The notes under the pieces were generated by a model. It ran no database searches. It saw only the letters and a list, made by a program, of their open reading frames with translations, and was not told where the DNA came from. From the NCBI RefSeq assembly GCF_030548205.1, contig NZ_JAUORV010000014.1, positions 62,001-126,000 of the forward strand: 64,000 nucleotides of DNA. The letters run 5' to 3'. The DNA comes from Aliiglaciecola sp. 3_MG-2023 (GTDB taxonomy: Bacteria > Pseudomonadota > Gammaproteobacteria > Enterobacterales > Alteromonadaceae). Shown here piece by piece: positions 37,452-45,705 of the stretch (positions are counted from its first letter, which is position 1; every line of letters starts with the position of its first letter). A program made the position numbers and the translations under genes.

Positions 37452-37483
37452 TTACATAAATAATTACTTGAATAATCATGTAA
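37452..37483. promoter_or_regulatory. TTACAT/ATGTAA half-sites upstream of the amidase
   Basis: TTACAT (37452-37457) and ATGTAA (37478-37483) form a spaced inverted repeat with the same half-sites as the marR/receptor intergenic region. A candidate IacR site before the catabolic operon. Confidence 0.4.
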
Positions 37484-37533
37484 ATTAAATTAGTCTTTAA
37501 ACATTAGTATTCGAAACCAAGGCATTAAAGAGT

Positions 37534-38679
37534 ATGTGTGTATTTACCAAAAAATTTGAAATTGGCACAAATACCCAATTGGTTGCGGGTATCAAAGATA
37601 ATATTGATGTGGCTGGTTTCGTTACCGAAGCCGGTAGCAAAGCCCTTAGTCAAAATGCTAAGGCCACAAAACATGCAGACGTTGTGGAAACTATGTTGTC
37701 ATCTGGTGTGAAATTAGTCGGTAAGCTAAATATGCATGAGCTGGCATACGGTATGACCGGTGTTAACCCTCATCTCGGTACTCCCACTAACTATTTCTAC
37801 CCTGACTATATCCCTGGTGGATCATCGAGTGGATGTGCCGTTGCAGTTGCTGAAATGAAAGTGGATTTCAGTATCGGCACAGATACCGGTGGTTCAATTA
37901 GAGTGCCTGCTGCGTGTTGCGGTGTATTTGGTTTTAAACCTACTTTTGGACGAGTGAGTCGCAAAGGGGTCTTGCCCGTCGAGTCAACGTTAGACTGTGT
38001 TGGCCCCTTAGCTTCCACGGCGGATAAGTTAATTACAGCAATGGGATGTATTGATAGTACCTTTGCCCCTGTTTCCATCGATAGACCGATTAAACTGGCG
38101 CGGGTAGAAGTCGCCGCCGACGACCAAATAAATCAATTAGTCAATGAAGCCATTGATAACGAAAGCGTCGAATTGGGTCATACCGCCTTACCTTTAATAG
38201 AGGACGCATTTGATGCTGCTTTGAAATTAATGAATTTTGAAATGTGGCAAGCGTTCGGTGACTTACTCAATACCGCTGAGTTGGGCAGCGATATCGAAAT
38301 GAGATTGCAAGGGGCAAGTCAAATTGACCCTAAAATCGTCTTTGAAGCTGAAACTATTAGACAAAATTTCAGCCAGCAAGTTGACGATGCATTAATAGGT
38401 GTTGATGCCCTCGTATTACCAACACTGGCCTCTTTCCCACTTAAACGTGTGGATGCATTAGCAGGTAAAAACGACCTTATGATTAGCTCTTTAACCAGAC
38501 CTTTCAATTTGTCTGGGCATCCTGCCATTACTATCCCATTGACTAACGAATTGGGAAAACCGGTAGGAATGCAGCTGGTAGGTGCCAAAGGAAATGATGA
38601 ACTACTTTGCGAAATAGCTAGAAAATTAAGCCGTCCGAATAACAACAACACTGAAAGTGTGGAGAAAAACGATGTATAA
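37534..38679 (+). CDS. iacH: Amidase-signature enzyme, probable IacH
   Basis: A 381-residue amidase-signature hydrolase with the Ser-cisSer-Lys triad: Lys21 (GIKDNIDVAG), Ser97 in GGSSSG and nucleophile Ser121 in TDTGGSIRVPA. Amidases of this family are usually 450-500 residues; the N-terminus before Lys21 is short. In the iac cluster of Pseudomonas putida 1290 an amidase-family gene (iacH) is conserved with the monooxygenase and dioxygenase genes. The exact step it catalyses is not settled. Its stop overlaps the start of the next gene by 8 bp, so translation is coupled. Confidence 0.78.
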   Translation: MCVFTKKFEIGTNTQLVAGIKDNIDVAGFVTEAGSKALSQNAKATKHADVVETMLSSGVKLVGKLNMHELAYGMTGVNPHLGTPTNYFYPDYIPGGSSSGCAVAVAEMKVDFSIGTDTGGSIRVPAACCGVFGFKPTFGRVSRKGVLPVESTLDCVGPLASTADKLITAMGCIDSTFAPVSIDRPIKLARVEVAADDQINQLVNEAIDNESVELGHTALPLIEDAFDAALKLMNFEMWQAFGDLLNTAELGSDIEMRLQGASQIDPKIVFEAETIRQNFSQQVDDALIGVDALVLPTLASFPLKRVDALAGKNDLMISSLTRPFNLSGHPAITIPLTNELGKPVGMQLVGAKGNDELLCEIARKLSRPNNNNTESVEKNDV

Positions 38680-39820
38680 AAATTCAATGGATATGACCCA
38701 GTGGGGTGGACCGGAAAAAGTAAATGCACTACTCGCTGATATTCGCGCCCGCAGAGGTGAATTCGAAGAGCAGCGTTTTATTTCAAATGATGTTGTTGAA
38801 CAATTTAAAGATATTGGAATTTATCGCTCTTTTGTACCTGAAGAATTTGGTGGTAGCGGCAAAACTCCAAGCGAATTTTTAAAGGCCATTGAAACTATTT
38901 CTGCTGCAGATGGTTCAGCTGGATGGGTTGCCAGTTTTGGTATGAACCCTGCGTATTTAGCGGCATTGCCCATGGATACGCTCAAAGAAGTATGGAAAGA
39001 GTCAGCGGATATCGTTTTTGCTGGAGGTATTTTCCCACCACAAAAAGCAAAAAAGGTCACTGGCGGATACATAGTCAACGGTCGTTGGCAATTTGCTAGC
39101 GGCTGCATGGGCGCATCATTATTGGGTGTAGGTGTTATGCCAGATGATGGCAGCAAATTACCTAAAATGGCTGTTATGCCTGCAGATAAAGTTAAAATTG
39201 AAAAAACTTGGAACGTTCACGGCATGGTTGGAACGGGCAGTTTCGATTTAATTGTTGAAGATGTGTTTGTACCCGAAGAATGGACCTTTGTTCGTGGTGG
39301 AACACCCACTGTCGACACGCCGTTTTTTAAGTACCCTTCATTGTCATTTGCCGCGCAAGTTTTGTCTGTGACCGCTTTAGGTATTGCTCGTGACGCTATA
39401 GATGTGGTGGTTACATCTGCTAAAGGCCGAAAATCCGTTACTGGCGCACCTAACTTAGGTGAGCGTCATTATGCACAAATAGATATCGCCAAAGCTGAAG
39501 CTAAAGTGCGTTCATCCAGAGCGTTCTTCTATGAAGCTACTGACGAAGTTTGGGACGCAATTATGCAAGGCGATGAGCCAACTAAAGATCAAATTAGTCT
39601 CATTCGCTTGGCAACTACAAACGTGGCACGAGAATGTGCCGAAGCCACTCGCATTGCTTATCAATTGTCTGGCATGCAAGGAGCGTATGTTGATCACCCC
39701 TTATCTCGTTGCTTAAGAGATGCACATTTGGTCACTCAACATGCCTTTATGGGCGAGGTGACTTACCAAAATGCCGGGGCGATCATGTTTGGACACCCAC
39801 CGTTTCCCGGATATTTATAA
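38672..39820 (+). CDS. iacA: Flavin-dependent monooxygenase of the acyl-CoA dehydrogenase fold, probable indole-3-acetate monooxygenase IacA
   Basis: A 382-residue two-component monooxygenase with the acyl-CoA dehydrogenase type-2 fold, as in HsaA, DszC and IacA. Landmarks are the GGSGKTPSEFL helix, the beta-domain from VTGGYIVNGRWQFASGCMGAS to WNVHGMVGTGSFDLIVEDVFVPEEW and the C-terminal helices ending in GAIMFGHPPFPGYL. IacA with FADH2 from IacG starts indole-3-acetate breakdown by hydroxylating the indole ring. Start ATG 38672 is behind GGAG; the frame overlaps the amidase end. Assignment to the iac pathway is by context plus family. Confidence 0.82.
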   Translation: MYKNSMDMTQWGGPEKVNALLADIRARRGEFEEQRFISNDVVEQFKDIGIYRSFVPEEFGGSGKTPSEFLKAIETISAADGSAGWVASFGMNPAYLAALPMDTLKEVWKESADIVFAGGIFPPQKAKKVTGGYIVNGRWQFASGCMGASLLGVGVMPDDGSKLPKMAVMPADKVKIEKTWNVHGMVGTGSFDLIVEDVFVPEEWTFVRGGTPTVDTPFFKYPSLSFAAQVLSVTALGIARDAIDVVVTSAKGRKSVTGAPNLGERHYAQIDIAKAEAKVRSSRAFFYEATDEVWDAIMQGDEPTKDQISLIRLATTNVARECAEATRIAYQLSGMQGAYVDHPLSRCLRDAHLVTQHAFMGEVTYQNAGAIMFGHPPFPGYL

Positions 39821-39895
39821 TTTTAGAACTTATCAAGTCAGCATTTTTAAACGTAATTATTAAAAAAATAATAAACCCCATTGGAGGAAAATATT

Positions 39896-40255
39896 ATGAG
39901 TGAATCAACTTCCCATCGCGTGTTGTTTTGTATCGGCGTGAATCAAAATTTTATGGACTCTACAAAAGAGGTCATGGGTGATGTTTGGCAAGCCTTTAGT
40001 GCCATGATGAAAGGCATTTCTGAGTTACCTGGTGTTAACGTGCTAGGCATTATGGACGATGATCGTATTCAAGTGGGTCCATCGGCTTCTGCGCCATGGA
40101 CAGCCTATATTATGGCTGATGTTCCTGACCTCGAAACTGTGATTGCTGGCTGTGATTTCTTCCGTTCAACGCCAGTTGGTGATGGTACCTATAGCTTGTG
40201 GAAATATTGCAAAGTAGAAGCTCGCATTGGCCGCGAACTTGTTGTTCCAAGCTAA
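39896..40255 (+). CDS. iacB: Small dimeric alpha/beta-barrel protein, probable IacB
   Basis: A 119-residue protein without a recognised catalytic motif. Length and position right after iacA match IacB, which is thought to have a dimeric alpha/beta-barrel fold and an uncertain role in handling the indole-acetate oxidation product. The start ATG at 39896 follows GGAGGAAAA; the preceding TTG is not used. The identification relies on operon position. Confidence 0.62.
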   Translation: MSESTSHRVLFCIGVNQNFMDSTKEVMGDVWQAFSAMMKGISELPGVNVLGIMDDDRIQVGPSASAPWTAYIMADVPDLETVIAGCDFFRSTPVGDGTYSLWKYCKVEARIGRELVVPS

Positions 40256-40273
40256 CCTTTTGGAGCAATAATC

Positions 40274-40795
40274 ATGATCTCATTACAACAATTAGATGCC
40301 TTGCAACAACGACTCTTCACTTTAGAGAATGAGAAAAGAGTGAGTGCCTGCATGAATCAATATATGCACCTTTGCGACGATTTAGCGCCAGGCTTTGAGC
40401 TTAAAATCTTAATGGATCTTTTCACTGAAGAGGCTATCTGGGAAGGCAAAGGTCAGCGTTATGCCAAGACTTTTGGCCGCTATGAAGGCAAAGCTGCCAT
40501 TGAAGCTATGTTTGCTAAATATGCGACTTTGCCGGGGCATTTTAATTTGAATGTGCATCTGTTGGGTAATGAAGTTATTTCAGTTGACGGTAACAAAGCG
40601 ACCGGAACGTGGTTACTCATGCAGCCTTCAGATTTTGTTGATGGTCGTTCACAGTTAAGTTGCGCAAAAATTACCGCAACATTTGAGCTAACTGAGCAGA
40701 CTTGTCAAATATCTCACTTTGTTACTGAAAATAAATTCAGTCGTCCTATGGCTAAGCCATGGGATAACAGCGCGGCATTGCCAGTGCCAGAATAG
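40274..40795 (+). CDS. iacI: SnoaL-like (NTF2 fold) protein, probable IacI
   Basis: A 173-residue NTF2-like protein. The SnoaL pattern runs from LENEKRVSACMNQYMHLCDDL through LMDLFTEEAIWEGKGQRYAKTFGRYEGKAAIEAMFAKYA, the usual helix-then-beta opening, to a barrel end. SnoaL-like proteins can be small cyclases, isomerases or dioxygenase partners. In iac clusters a SnoaL-like gene (iacI) is conserved and has been tied to the conversion of hydroxylated indole-acetate intermediates. A clear GGAGCAATAATC precedes the start. Confidence 0.65.
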   Translation: MISLQQLDALQQRLFTLENEKRVSACMNQYMHLCDDLAPGFELKILMDLFTEEAIWEGKGQRYAKTFGRYEGKAAIEAMFAKYATLPGHFNLNVHLLGNEVISVDGNKATGTWLLMQPSDFVDGRSQLSCAKITATFELTEQTCQISHFVTENKFSRPMAKPWDNSAALPVPE

Positions 40796-40803
40796 GACCT
40801 CTC

Positions 40804-42090
40804 ATGAATACAGAAATTAAAGTAAAAAACCTAAACAGTACGGCTGATTTAGTACTGGAAGACAGAGTTCATAAATCCTTGTACTCAAACCCAGAAATTT
40901 TCGATGAAGAACTAGATAAAATCTTCAACAATACTTGGGTATGGGTTGCCCATGAAAGCGAAGTGCCTGAAGCAGGTTCATACAAAACTGCATCAATAGG
41001 CCGCCAACCTGTCATTGTGGTTCGCGACCGCAAAAAGAACATCCATGTCATGCTCAATCGTTGTCGTCACAGAGGGGCAACGGTTTGTGAAGGGAAATCT
41101 GGTAAAACCAAAGCCTTCACTTGCCCTTATCATGGTTGGGGATATGGTTTAGACGGCAGTTTACGTGCTCTACCGAAACCAGAAGAATATGAAAATATTC
41201 TTGATAAAGCCGAATTTGGGCTAGTTAAAGTGCGTACCGAGTCTTATAACGGAATGATCTTTGCTACCTTAAAAGATGATTTAGAGTCCCTCGATGAACA
41301 TTTAGGCGGCGCCAAAAAGTGGATTGATTTATTTATGAAGCAGGGCGGTGGTTATCCTCTGCAAACCTTAGGCGATCACAGATTCAGATTTCCGGGTAAC
41401 TGGAAGATCCAATTAGAAAATACCACTGATGCTTACCACTTCCCCATAGTGCATAAGTCATTTATTGCTTCGGTTGATGAAGAAGCCGCCGAAGTGTTTG
41501 ATTTTCTTGATGGCGAAGGTTATGTGGAAGACTTAGGTAATGGTCACAGTGTTATGGTGATGATCCCTGAGCTGGTAGATTTAGAAGAAAATCTGGATGA
41601 GCCAATTCCTGAACGTTTTGAAGATTTGGCAAAAAGCTTAGCTGATGAAGGCCATTCAGATGAAGAAGTTCGTCGCTTGGTCAGAGCGGTGGGCGGTAGC
41701 GGATTTAATTTGAATTTGTTCCCGAATATTGCGTGTTCAATGGCGTTTTTCCGTAACTTAGTGCCTATCAGTGCAAATGAAACTGAAATTCATCATATTG
41801 CCATTGGTGGTAAAGGTGCCCCACAAGCTTTCAATCAAAAGCGTATTCGCTTACATGAACATTTCCAAGGGCCTATGGGCTTCGGTACACCAGATGATGG
41901 TGAAGCTTGGGAACGTGTTCAAGCGGGTTCAATGGCTGGAACTGATGGCTGGATCATGGTGAATCGCGGAATGTCTAAGTTATCTACTTCTGCTGATGGC
42001 AATGTTAAAGGGGCAGTATGTTCTGAAACCGGAATGCGTGCAGCGTATCAGAAATATAAACAAATGATGTCTGTGGAAAGCGGAAAGTAA
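40804..42090 (+). CDS. iacC: Rieske non-haem iron dioxygenase large subunit, probable IacC
   Basis: A 428-residue alpha subunit. The Rieske [2Fe-2S] ligands are Cys87, His89, Cys107 and His110 (CRHRG and CPYHG), and the mononuclear iron ligands are His212 and His217 in DAYHFPIVH with bridging Asp209. In the iac pathway this enzyme with its beta subunit turns dioxindole-3-acetate towards catechol. It is translated from ATG after AGGACC, 8 bp from the previous gene. Confidence 0.88.
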   Translation: MNTEIKVKNLNSTADLVLEDRVHKSLYSNPEIFDEELDKIFNNTWVWVAHESEVPEAGSYKTASIGRQPVIVVRDRKKNIHVMLNRCRHRGATVCEGKSGKTKAFTCPYHGWGYGLDGSLRALPKPEEYENILDKAEFGLVKVRTESYNGMIFATLKDDLESLDEHLGGAKKWIDLFMKQGGGYPLQTLGDHRFRFPGNWKIQLENTTDAYHFPIVHKSFIASVDEEAAEVFDFLDGEGYVEDLGNGHSVMVMIPELVDLEENLDEPIPERFEDLAKSLADEGHSDEEVRRLVRAVGGSGFNLNLFPNIACSMAFFRNLVPISANETEIHHIAIGGKGAPQAFNQKRIRLHEHFQGPMGFGTPDDGEAWERVQAGSMAGTDGWIMVNRGMSKLSTSADGNVKGAVCSETGMRAAYQKYKQMMSVESGK

Positions 42091-42101
42091 GGAGCAATAA
42101 A

Positions 42102-42584
42102 ATGAAATTAGATACGCAATTATTAGCCGATGTCACTGCTTTTCTGAACATTGAAGCGGACATGCTAGATAACAAAGAATACCTACAATGGTTAGATCTA
42201 TGGCTAGAATCGGGATTGTATATTGTGCCCGTTGAACACAATGCCACTGACTACGCCAATACTCTCAATGTGGCATACGATGATGATGAAATGCGTAAAT
42301 TACGTATTGAACGTTTAACCAGCGGTGATGCTATTTCTACGCAATTAGGCGAAAAAACCGTGCGTACTATGTCGCGCTTTCGGATCCTAGACGATATTGA
42401 TGGCTTTGTAAGAGTGCGCTGTGCATATAGTTTGTATGAGAACAACAAAAACGGCTTGCGTATTTATCCTGCGAACTTGCAATTTAAGTTAGTTCGTGAC
42501 GGTGGCAGCTTTAAAATTGCTGAAAAGATCGTCAAAGTGATGAAATCAAGCGAGCATCTGACCACTGTCAATTACTTGTTTTAA
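42102..42584 (+). CDS. iacD: Rieske dioxygenase small (beta) subunit, probable IacD
   Basis: A 160-residue beta subunit of the aromatic ring-hydroxylating type with a cone-like NTF2 fold; segments such as DLWLESGLYIVPVEHN and RFRILDDIDGFVRVRCAYSLYE are typical. It partners the alpha subunit encoded 11 bp upstream. A strong AAGGAGC sits 7 bases before the ATG. Confidence 0.86.
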   Translation: MKLDTQLLADVTAFLNIEADMLDNKEYLQWLDLWLESGLYIVPVEHNATDYANTLNVAYDDDEMRKLRIERLTSGDAISTQLGEKTVRTMSRFRILDDIDGFVRVRCAYSLYENNKNGLRIYPANLQFKLVRDGGSFKIAEKIVKVMKSSEHLTTVNYLF

Positions 42585-42593
42585 GGGGCTGAT

Positions 42594-43346
42594 ATGAGTA
42601 CCAACAAAAAAGTGGCGTTGGTCACCGGAGCTGCCCAAGGGTTAGGCTATGTGATTAGTGAGTCTTTATGCAAAGCAGGTTACTCGGTGGTGATGAGTGA
42701 CGTGGACGTGTCTATGGCCGCCGAAGCCGCTAAGGTACTTGATCCCACAGGGGAGAAGGTCGTTGCCACTAAACTTGACGTATTAAGCAAAGACGATTTT
42801 GTTAACGGTTTAGCTTTTACAACTGAAACTTTTGGGGACTGCAACGTATTAGTGAACAACGCCGCAATGACGCCTACAACGCCACTAATGGACATCAGCC
42901 CAGAAGAGTTTAGCCAAGTGTTAGATATTAATTTACGGGGTAACTTCATTGGTAGTCAGGTGTTTGGACAATATTTTGCTGACAAAGGGTTTGGTCGAAT
43001 CATCAATTTAGCCTCTCTTGCCGGGCAAATGGGCGGTACAGCCTCTGGCGCTCATTATGCTGCTTCGAAAGCCGGTATTACCACCTTAACGAAAATCTTT
43101 GCCAGACAGTTTGCCGACAAAGGTGTGACCGTTAATGCAATTGCCCCAGGCCCGGTAGATGTGCCTTCTGTGAGAGACAAAGTTCCAGCAGATAAACTTG
43201 AACATATTATTAATAACATGATCCCCGTTAAGGCGATGAGTAACCCTGAATTTATCGGCTCAATGGTCGTAATGTTGGCAACCGAAGAAGCAAATACGGT
43301 CACAGGTGCCACTTGGGATATTAACGGTGGAATATACATGCGTTAA
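42594..43346 (+). CDS. iacE: Short-chain dehydrogenase/reductase, probable IacE
   Basis: A 250-residue SDR: cofactor motif TGAAQGLG near residue 11, NNAAM at 89-93 and a catalytic YAASK at about 157-161. In the iac scheme IacE acts on 2-hydroxy-indole-acetate to give dioxindole-3-acetate. The ribosome-binding site AAGGGG lies just ahead of the start. Unlike fatty-acid SDRs, there is no acyl-carrier-related neighbour; the operon context fixes the role. Confidence 0.8.
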   Translation: MSTNKKVALVTGAAQGLGYVISESLCKAGYSVVMSDVDVSMAAEAAKVLDPTGEKVVATKLDVLSKDDFVNGLAFTTETFGDCNVLVNNAAMTPTTPLMDISPEEFSQVLDINLRGNFIGSQVFGQYFADKGFGRIINLASLAGQMGGTASGAHYAASKAGITTLTKIFARQFADKGVTVNAIAPGPVDVPSVRDKVPADKLEHIINNMIPVKAMSNPEFIGSMVVMLATEEANTVTGATWDINGGIYMR

Positions 43347-43365
43347 GCATGACTAGGAGAATCTT

Positions 43366-44322
43366 GTGGATAATGAACTAATCGACGTTGTAATAAAGTC
43401 TCGAACTGAACAAGGCGCGGGTATCGCTGTCATGGATTTGGTCAGTGCCAATGGTGAATCTTTGCCTGCTTTTTCTGCCGGCGCTCACATTGATGTGCAT
43501 TGCGGAGATGATTTAATACGTCAATACTCGTTGTGTAATGATCCAGCATCAAGTGAATCGTATCGAATCGGTGTGCTGAATGATCCTAATTCTCGTGGCG
43601 GTTCGGCTAAAATTCATGCTGAATTTGCCGAACAACAACATATTAAAATTAGTGCACCACGGAATCATTTCCCCCTTAATTTAGACGCACAGAAAAGTAT
43701 TCTTGCGGGTGGTGGAATAGGTATAACGCCAATGATCGCCATGGCGTATGAATTGTTAAAGGCGAATAAAGAATTTGAGCTTCATTATTGTACTCGTACT
43801 AAAGGCGCAGGTGCTTTTGAGGAAGAGTTAGTTGCTACTTTCGGTGATCGAGTTTGCTTCCATTATGATGATCAAGATAAATCTCAGTTGTTCTCCCCAC
43901 AAACCACCTTTGGCTCACCGCAATCAGATACCCATATCTATGTATGTGGCCCTACTGGATTTATGGATTGGGTGATAAACAGTGCCAAAGAATTGGGGTA
44001 TCCGTCGGAGCAAGTTCACTTTGAATACTTTAGTGCTGAGGTTGATACATCCGGTGATAGCTTTGAAGTCTACTGTGAACAAAGTGATGTCACAGTGACG
44101 GTAGGAAGCGAGGATACGATTGCTAAAGCCCTTAGAAAAGTAGGTGTGAAAGTGAACATGTCTTGTGAGGAGGGTGTGTGCGGCACCTGCATAACCGACG
44201 TCATCGAGGGTATTCCTGATCACCGAGACCATTTTTTAACTGACGAAGAAAAAGAAGACAACGACCAAATCGCATTATGTTGTTCTCGTGCTAAATGTGA
44301 ACGTTTAGTGATTGATATTTAA
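43366..44322 (+). CDS. iacF: Iron-sulfur flavin oxidoreductase (phthalate-dioxygenase-reductase type), probable IacF
   Basis: A 318-residue reductase with FMN-binding RQYSLCND, an NADH-binding GGGIGITPM, and a C-terminal plant-type [2Fe-2S] ferredoxin with Cys267, Cys272, Cys275 and Cys305 (CEEGVCGTC). It passes NADH electrons to the Rieske centre of IacC. The start is GTG at 43366, six bases after AGGAG. No stand-alone ferredoxin gene is seen in the operon, as expected for this one-protein reductase. Confidence 0.87.
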   Translation: MDNELIDVVIKSRTEQGAGIAVMDLVSANGESLPAFSAGAHIDVHCGDDLIRQYSLCNDPASSESYRIGVLNDPNSRGGSAKIHAEFAEQQHIKISAPRNHFPLNLDAQKSILAGGGIGITPMIAMAYELLKANKEFELHYCTRTKGAGAFEEELVATFGDRVCFHYDDQDKSQLFSPQTTFGSPQSDTHIYVCGPTGFMDWVINSAKELGYPSEQVHFEYFSAEVDTSGDSFEVYCEQSDVTVTVGSEDTIAKALRKVGVKVNMSCEEGVCGTCITDVIEGIPDHRDHFLTDEEKEDNDQIALCCSRAKCERLVIDI

Positions 44323-44420
44323 TATTATTACCGAATTTCGTGCGTTTTTGTCTAGCTAAGCTAGTGCACCTTAAACAATGGTTTATTAAGGGAAAAGCGC
44401 CATCAAAAATGGAGTCAACT

Positions 44421-44612
44421 ATGCCAATAGTAAATGTAAATATGATGGAAGGTCGCTCAGTTGAGCAAAAAGAAGCATTAATCAAAGCGGTTGCTGAAGC
44501 CGTGATGGATTCCATTGGTGCGCCGGAGGAAAATATTCGGGTGATCATTAGTGAATATCCAAAAGCCCATTGGGGAATAGGGACGTTACCGGCCCATAAA
44601 GCCGGGCGCTAG
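44421..44612 (+). CDS. 4-oxalocrotonate tautomerase family protein embedded in the operon
   Basis: A 63-residue tautomerase once the start is placed at the ATG at 44421 (GGAG 7 bases upstream), so that removal of Met exposes Pro1. Pro1, Arg11 and Arg39 of the 4-oxalocrotonate tautomerase active site are all kept (PIVNVNMMEGRS, NIRVII); the wall residue Phe50 is Trp here. The family isomerises enol/keto acids, classically 2-hydroxymuconate from meta ring cleavage. The canonical iac gene list, as I know it, has no such gene, so it may act on an indole-pathway keto acid or help with a downstream catechol route. Confidence 0.85.
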   Translation: MPIVNVNMMEGRSVEQKEALIKAVAEAVMDSIGAPEENIRVIISEYPKAHWGIGTLPAHKAGR

Positions 44613-44646
44613 TCACTCATCAGATCAAAACGTTAGGACAAAAATT

Positions 44647-45579
44647 ATGACAGAGACTAAGTTTGATAAACGAGATTTTAGAACCGCGTTAGGCCAGTTT
44701 CCTACTGGGGTAACCGTGATCACCACTGTTGATGAAAATGGTTCTCCCATTGGTTGTACGGCGAGCAGTTTTAACAGCGTATCCATTGACCCCGCACTCG
44801 TCTTGTGGAGTATTGATAAAGGCGCATTCAGTAAATCCATTTTTGAAAGTGCAGAATATTTTGCGATCAACGTGTTAAGTGAAAATCAGGTTGAAATCTC
44901 GAATAAGTTTGCAGGAAGAGGAGAAGATAAATTTAAAGATGTCTCCTTTTCCAAAGGTCTAGGCGGCGCGCCGTTGCTAACAGGATGTGGTGCACAATTT
45001 GAGTGTAAAACCTGGAAGGTTTACGAGGGGGGCGATCACCTGATTATTGTCGGTGAAGTGCTTAAATACAAACACGATGATTCACTTACACCTTTGGCAT
45101 TCTCTCGGGGTAGTTACGCCATCACCTCAGCTCATCCAAGTGGTAATGTGCAGAGAGAGCAAGCAGAAACTGGTAATGAATTTTTAGATAACTATTTGTT
45201 ATATTTAATGAATTCTGCTATTTCTAAGTACCGTCAAGATTTATATCCGAAATTAATTGATGGCTGTGATGTGACTCCAGAGCAGTGGCGGGTGGTCACG
45301 ATTTTGTCAAACACCCCAGTGCATACCCTGAAGACTCTGTCAATTTTGGCCATGCAGCCATTGGAAGATTTAAGTGAATCAGTGGATACCCTCAAAGAAA
45401 GAGGGGCATTGACGGTTATAGACGACAAGCTTGTTCTAACAGATGGGGGCATGGCGTTACAGAAATCCTTACTAGAAGTTGCTGCTCAGCATGAAGAACA
45501 TATGTTGAGTGACCTAAGTTCTGAGCAAACCAATGTACTCAAAACGGCGTTGAAAAGTATCATTGAAATGGAAAGCTAA
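44647..45579 (+). CDS. iacG: FMN/FAD reductase with C-terminal MarR-like domain, probable IacG
   Basis: A 310-residue two-domain protein. Residues about 1-160 are a flavin reductase domain (DKRDFRTALGQFPTGVTVITT and GCTASSFNSVSIDPALVLWSI). Residues about 185-305 are a MarR-like helical region (YPKLIDGCDVTPEQWRVVTIL, LTDGGMALQ). The same architecture is known from the C1 reductase of Acinetobacter p-hydroxyphenylacetate hydroxylase, where the MarR-like tail binds the aromatic substrate and speeds flavin reduction. IacG supplies reduced flavin to IacA, so control by indole-acetate is likely (inference). It ends the operon at a strong terminator. Confidence 0.84.
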   Translation: MTETKFDKRDFRTALGQFPTGVTVITTVDENGSPIGCTASSFNSVSIDPALVLWSIDKGAFSKSIFESAEYFAINVLSENQVEISNKFAGRGEDKFKDVSFSKGLGGAPLLTGCGAQFECKTWKVYEGGDHLIIVGEVLKYKHDDSLTPLAFSRGSYAITSAHPSGNVQREQAETGNEFLDNYLLYLMNSAISKYRQDLYPKLIDGCDVTPEQWRVVTILSNTPVHTLKTLSILAMQPLEDLSESVDTLKERGALTVIDDKLVLTDGGMALQKSLLEVAAQHEEHMLSDLSSEQTNVLKTALKSIIEMES

Positions 45580-45583
45580 AAAG

Positions 45584-45620
45584 CAGTCAAAAAGGTGATG
45601 CTAGATCACCTTTTTGGCTG
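45584..45620 (+). terminator. Strong terminator ending the catabolic operon
   Basis: A perfect 11-bp stem AAAAAGGTGAT (45589-45599) with ATCACCTTTTT (45605-45615), loop GCTAG, extended by CAGTC/GGCTG. The T-rich 3' arm fits rho-independent termination of the amidase-to-iacG transcript. Confidence 0.82.
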
Positions 45621-45705
45621 TGTGATGATCGAATAACCTTCTAGCGAGCACATGTTTCAATATATTTAATAGCTTCACTTAAGAATAATAAAAGAGAAAG
45701 TAAAT

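Noticed and set aside
37534-38679. Glutamyl-tRNA amidotransferase subunit A (GatA)
   Set aside because: It has the amidase signature, but is short, has no gatB/gatC neighbours, and lies in a catabolic operon.
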